This document shows, piece by piece, positions 6,578-9,504 of a stretch of DNA of 9,504 bases. Location: assembly GCA_937910655.1 (NCBI GenBank), contig CALEMV010000092.1:1-9504 (forward strand). Reading direction: 5' to 3'. The notes beneath the pieces are model-generated. The model was not told the DNA's origin. It did not search any database and worked only from the letters and a program-made list of their open reading frames with translations. The DNA comes from an uncultured Solobacterium sp. GTDB taxonomy: Bacteria > Bacillota_I > Bacilli_A > Erysipelotrichales > Erysipelotrichaceae. Position 1 is the stretch's first letter; each line of letters starts with the position of its first letter. A program made the position numbers and the translations under genes.

Positions 6578-6606
6578 TTTTCATCGTCTTACTATTCTGC
6601 TATTAT
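6578..6606 (+). promoter_or_regulatory. Promoter of tRNA-Leu
   Basis: A TTTTCA -35 (6578-6583, four of six consensus bases) and an extended -10, TGC-TATTAT (6598-6606), are spaced 17 bases apart. The predicted transcript start near 6613 lies 4 bases before the mature tRNA. This is the best-matched promoter in the window. Confidence 0.65.
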
Positions 6607-6616
6607 TATTTAGCAC

Positions 6617-6700
6617 GCGGATATGGCGGAACTGGCAGACGCGCTAGATTTAGGATCTAGTTCCTTTGGAGTGCAGGTTCGATTCCTGTTATCCGCACCA
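6617..6700 (+). tRNA. tRNA-Leu, anticodon UAG, CCA encoded
   Basis: The sequence folds as a class II tRNA of 84 bases. The acceptor stem pairs GCGGATA (6617-6623) with TATCCGC (6690-6696), followed by discriminator A and a genomically encoded CCA. The D stem is GCG/CGC (6626-6628 with 6640-6642). The anticodon stem CTAGA/TCTAG (6644-6648 with 6656-6660) encloses TTTAGGA, with anticodon TAG at 6651-6653, reading CUA and, by wobble, other CUN leucine codons. A long variable arm with TCC/GGA pairing precedes the T arm (GCAGG, TTCGATT, CCTGT). The discriminator A and long variable arm both agree with leucine. Confidence 0.97.
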
Positions 6701-6702
6701 TT

Positions 6703-6737
6703 AAAAAGGACTTCAATATCATATTGGAGTCCTTTTT
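6703..6737. terminator. Strong bidirectional terminator between tRNA-Leu and the hydrolase operon
   Basis: A 17-base inverted repeat, 6703-6719 with 6721-6737, begins AAAAAGGACT and ends AGTCCTTTTT, with a single G-U wobble and a minimal loop (about 3 bases in practice). It finishes in a T-run on either strand. It starts 2 bases after the tRNA CCA and lies 4 bases beyond the stop of the ADP-ribosylglycohydrolase-like gene, so it ends both units. Confidence 0.92.
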
Positions 6738-6741
6738 ATGT

Positions 6742-7734
6742 TTATTTGAATACTCTTTCTAATCCATCTACATACTTTTTAAAATTGATTCCATTGACTT
6801 CCTCAATGTGTTTGATATCTAAACTATTAAATTCTGGATGAAATGCGCCACAGATAGCAGTGGATATAGAACCAATCGTATCACTATCTCCAGCAATATT
6901 AGCTGATAATTGAGCAGACTTCATTGGATTCCCTTTGCTTAGGATAATCATTGCAAGTACAGCCGGAATTGTTTCAATAGTCTCAAAGCCAACACCATAC
7001 ACTGTCTCAAGCTTTTCAAGGACCTCTTTCTCAGATAAAGTCTTAATATCTTGTCGAATTAAATCAAGTCTCTTTGATAGCGATGGTGATGGAAGTTGGT
7101 TTCCATGTTTCATTCCCTCTTCAATTGCAAGTTTCGCTAGTGGCCAAATTTCTTCTTCATCATATCCATGTCGTAAAGCATAGCTAACTAGTGTTGCGAT
7201 AACACTAGCACCTGCAATCGCAATACTTGTATTGTGCGTTGGCAAACATAGTTTACAAACATCATCTACTAAACCTTGGATATCATGATAATCATGTAGA
7301 ATTCCAAGCGGACTAACCTTCATAGCAGAGCCATTCGTAGTTCCGTATTTCCCGGACTCTACATAACTTTTACCAGCACGTAATAAATCCAAAGCCTTTG
7401 CAGTAGATGGTCCAATCTGACTAGCATTCTTTTCTGGATTTTCATCTGCCCATCGCAATAATTTACGAAGGTATAATTCCGTATCAAATTTTCCATCTTC
7501 AATGATTGAATCACATACCAGCAAGGTATTCACAGTATCATCTGTCACCTCACCTGCTTTAAATTTCCGCTTGAAGAAATCATTCTTTGAAGATGGTAAT
7601 AATGCATGAATGCCATCAGGGAATGTTTCATCCAATATTGTGCGGCACATCATTTCAGATGGCATTCCCATTGCGTCACCATAAGCACAACCAAACAGCA
7701 ACCCAAATATTTTATCGCTTTGGGAAAAACTCAT
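6742..7734 (-). CDS. ADP-ribosylglycohydrolase (DraG/ARH) family protein
   Basis: Cytoplasmic all-helical hydrolase of 330 residues with the binuclear metal centre of the DraG/ARH family, whose known members remove ADP-ribose from proteins or related groups. Metal and substrate motifs are intact: GDAMGMPSE (19-27), TDDT (64-67), TNGSAMKVSPLG (133-144), PTHNT (165-169) and the C-terminal AGDSDTIGS (281-289). The ATG follows the PTS EIIBC stop with no gap (TAAATG), and AAAGGAAG at 7750-7743 lies inside the EIIBC gene, so translation should be coupled. It is the last gene of the operon and ends at a strong terminator. In antiterminator/PTS operons this position usually holds a phospho-glycosidase. 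I infer that this enzyme may cleave the imported phosphorylated compound, but a protein or nucleotide target is equally possible. No partner ADP-ribosyltransferase is visible. Confidence 0.9.
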   Translation of the reverse strand: MSFSQSDKIFGLLFGCAYGDAMGMPSEMMCRTILDETFPDGIHALLPSSKNDFFKRKFKAGEVTDDTVNTLLVCDSIIEDGKFDTELYLRKLLRWADENPEKNASQIGPSTAKALDLLRAGKSYVESGKYGTTNGSAMKVSPLGILHDYHDIQGLVDDVCKLCLPTHNTSIAIAGASVIATLVSYALRHGYDEEEIWPLAKLAIEEGMKHGNQLPSPSLSKRLDLIRQDIKTLSEKEVLEKLETVYGVGFETIETIPAVLAMIILSKGNPMKSAQLSANIAGDSDTIGSISTAICGAFHPEFNSLDIKHIEEVNGINFKKYVDGLERVFK

Positions 7735-9147
7735 TTATTTCACTTCCTTTGTTTCTTGAAATGTAACAAATGTAAGAGTAAATGTTACTAACATTGCAGC
7801 AATACATGCAATAACCGCCCATACTAGTCCGCCAATACCCGAAACATTTGGATTAATAAATGACATAACACCTGTTACGCCCATACTAATCGCATACATT
7901 GGGGAATTTGATAAAGCCAAGATTAAACCACCTACTAATCCACCAATCATACAGAAACCAAAGCGCTTCTTAACTGGTAATGTAACACCATAAATCGAAG
8001 GCTCGATAATACAGAAACATGCACTCAAGAATGCAGGGAAAGCTATATTCTTTACCTTAATATCTTTACTCTTTAGGAATACCGCAAGACAAGCTGCCAT
8101 ATGTGCAAAGCTTGCTGGGAAGATTGACGCTATAATAAGAGAATTTCCTAATGAGCCATATTCCATAATTCCTAAAGTAATTAATGGCCAATGCAAACCA
8201 AAAATAACCAATGGTTGATAAATTAATGTAATTACTGCAAATGCCAAAATCTTAGATGTTGAAATCAAACTATTTAATCCAGCTTGCAATAAATTTTGGA
8301 TAATCATTGAGATTGGTCCAACTAATAATACACCTACGATTCCCGCAAATAGAATTGTAAAGAAAGGAACCATAAACTGTCTTGTTACGCGTGGTAATAC
8401 TTCTTTTAAAATCTTTTCTATCTTAGAAGCCAAGAAGTTAACCATCATGATAGGAATAACTGTTGATGTATATCCTGTTGCAGGGAAGATAATTGGAATG
8501 CCTAAGAAAGTCTTAAATACAGGCATTTCTATAGGTGTACCTGCAAATAGTGTAAACAATGGATCACCTGCATTAATCGACTGTGCCATGCCTGGATAAA
8601 TCATAAATGCACCCAGGATCATACCGATAAATGGATCCATACCAAATGCGGTCGCACTTGTATAACCTAAAATAACTGGGAAGAACGTTAAACATGCATT
8701 ACCTAAGTTAGATAATAGAATGTTTGTACCATCCCCACTTGTGATAACCCCTGTTGATAATAGAATTGAATTAACACCTGCAATAATTCCACAAGCACAT
8801 AAAACACCTAATGATGGGACTACAATTTTTGTAATTAGTGCCGCAAAACGATTCAAAATATTTTTATCTTTTGTTTCTTCTTTCGAAGTTTCTTCTACCA
8901 CATGTACAAGTTTAATAAACTCTTCGTATACATCTCCTACTTGTGTTCCAATAATCACCTGTAATTTTCCTTCTGCAACCTGAGTAGAAATAATACCTGG
9001 ATGATTATCTAGATTTGCACGATTCGCTTTTGAATTATCTTTTAACTTTAAGCGTAATCGTGTCATGCAGTGTGTAGCAGACTCTACATTCTCCTTTCCT
9101 CCAACATTTTCCAAAATAAATTGTGCTAATTTTTGATTCTCATTCAT
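7735..9147 (-). CDS. PTS EIIBC permease, glucoside/sucrose/trehalose-type, lacking EIIA
   Basis: Membrane permease that imports a sugar and phosphorylates it using phosphate from PEP via EI, HPr and an EIIA. The 470 residues contain an N-terminal EIIB domain (1-80) with phosphorylation site Cys27 in HCMTRLRL, a charged linker (about 85-97), and an EIIC domain with about ten membrane segments. EIIC shows FGLHW (316-320) and EPSIYGV (382-388), the motif around the sugar-binding glutamate. No EIIA domain follows, so EIIA must come from another locus. The ATG at 9147 has AAAGGGGG (9161-9154) upstream, and only 13 bases separate it from the antiterminator stop. Its stop abuts the ADP-ribosylglycohydrolase start. 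The substrate is not readable from the sequence; the family includes beta-glucoside, sucrose, trehalose and N-acetylmuramate transporters. Confidence 0.94.
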   Translation of the reverse strand: MNENQKLAQFILENVGGKENVESATHCMTRLRLKLKDNSKANRANLDNHPGIISTQVAEGKLQVIIGTQVGDVYEEFIKLVHVVEETSKEETKDKNILNRFAALITKIVVPSLGVLCACGIIAGVNSILLSTGVITSGDGTNILLSNLGNACLTFFPVILGYTSATAFGMDPFIGMILGAFMIYPGMAQSINAGDPLFTLFAGTPIEMPVFKTFLGIPIIFPATGYTSTVIPIMMVNFLASKIEKILKEVLPRVTRQFMVPFFTILFAGIVGVLLVGPISMIIQNLLQAGLNSLISTSKILAFAVITLIYQPLVIFGLHWPLITLGIMEYGSLGNSLIIASIFPASFAHMAACLAVFLKSKDIKVKNIAFPAFLSACFCIIEPSIYGVTLPVKKRFGFCMIGGLVGGLILALSNSPMYAISMGVTGVMSFINPNVSGIGGLVWAVIACIAAMLVTFTLTFVTFQETKEVK

Positions 9148-9160
9148 ATTGATCCCCCTT

Positions 9161-9504
9161 TCATGATATTGACCTTTGAATATGAATTATTAGATACGTT
9201 AATTCCTCATTACCTATTTCTACATCATATTTTGCATGAATAAATTGTTTGATATTTATAGCACACAGGTACGCATCCTTATATGCTTCCTTTAACATTT
9301 TCAACAGTGTTTCATTCTTATCATCACTTCCAAATTTATGATGTGTAACAATATTTCTTGCAAAGTACTTTAAGTGACTGATGAGTCTGAAATATACCAA
9401 AGACTTTTCATCAATCTCCACATTAAAGTAATTTGATATGATTTTTAATATTTCATCGATAATAATAGTAACCTTCCTAACATTAGCAGTACCTATTCCA
9501 TTTT
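9161..9504 (-). CDS. LicT/BglG-family transcriptional antiterminator, C-terminal PRD2 (cut by right edge)
   Basis: C-terminal 113 codons of a PRD-containing RNA-binding antiterminator. Such proteins bind a RAT hairpin in the leader RNA and prevent termination when PTS sugar is available; their activity is set by EII- and HPr-dependent phosphorylation of PRD histidines. The frame is open to the window edge with no stop, so the RNA-binding domain and PRD1 lie outside. What remains is PRD2: VTIIIDEILKIISNYFNVEI, then RLISHLKYFARNI, the LLKMLKEAYKDAYLCAINI core, and ELTYLIIHIQRS. Both PRD2 regulatory histidines (in SHLKYF and IHIQR) are present, so it looks regulation-competent. It is the first visible gene of an operon with EIIBC. 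The RAT/terminator leader must lie upstream of this gene, because the 13-base gap before EIIBC cannot hold it. Confidence 0.92.
   Translation of the reverse strand, partial: NGIGTANVRKVTIIIDEILKIISNYFNVEIDEKSLVYFRLISHLKYFARNIVTHHKFGSDDKNETLLKMLKEAYKDAYLCAINIKQFIHAKYDVEIGNEELTYLIIHIQRSIS

Noticed and set aside
6623..6841. A plus-strand open frame beginning MAELADALDLGSSS
   Set aside because: It is the well-known spurious translation of a tRNA-Leu gene, and it continues through the terminator into the antisense of the next gene.
9148..9160. Possible RAT antiterminator site between the LicT-like gene and EIIBC
   Set aside because: The gap is 13 bases and is filled by the ribosome binding site; a RAT hairpin and terminator cannot fit.
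9161..9421. A short 86-codon gene beginning at GTG 9421
   Set aside because: The same frame continues without a stop to the window edge with PRD-like sequence, so this is the end of a longer antiterminator gene, not a small independent protein.

Overview
The window comes from a low-GC Gram-positive bacterium (Bacillota). AGGAGG-type ribosome binding sites, short intergenic spaces, simple hairpin/T-run terminators and the gene set (FtsEX, YitT/DUF2179, VanZ-like, YqeY, LicT-type PRD antiterminator with a sugar PTS) all fit that group. The mix feels closest to Erysipelotrichia-like anaerobes, but that placement is an impression, not a search result. Twelve complete or partial genes account for almost all of the sequence: eleven protein genes and one tRNA.

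Left part (1-2700). Three minus-strand genes read toward the left edge: a YitT-family membrane protein, then ftsE and the first 206 codons of ftsX. FtsE and FtsX form the ABC-type complex that couples divisome assembly to cell-wall hydrolase activation. The two genes overlap by 8 bases. A small VanZ-like membrane protein diverges from yitT, with almost no room for separate promoters.

Middle part (2700-4500). Three short housekeeping genes are packed tightly and all relate to tRNA by family: ybaK (Cys-tRNA(Pro) deacylase family), tcdA (tRNA t6A dehydratase) and yqeY (a protein resembling the tRNA-binding tail of GatB). Convergent pairs are separated by hairpins, one probably bidirectional.

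Right-centre (4500-6740). An ATP-grasp ligase of unknown substrate and an alpha/beta-hydrolase overlap by 29 bases and look translationally coupled. They are followed by a tRNA-Leu(UAG) gene with its own good promoter and a strong, probably bidirectional, terminator.

Right part (6740-9504). A minus-strand operon runs from a LicT/BglG antiterminator (truncated by the right edge) through a PTS EIIBC permease to an ADP-ribosylglycohydrolase-fold enzyme. The last occupies the place where a phospho-glycosidase normally sits. This operon is visibly more AT-rich than the genes to its left and is bounded by the tRNA gene, so it may be accessory DNA. It is the most interesting candidate system here: a sugar or glycoside uptake operon whose cleaving enzyme may be a DraG/ARH-fold hydrolase. 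The ATP-grasp/hydrolase pair is the second. No transposase, phage gene, CRISPR array or long repeat is visible.
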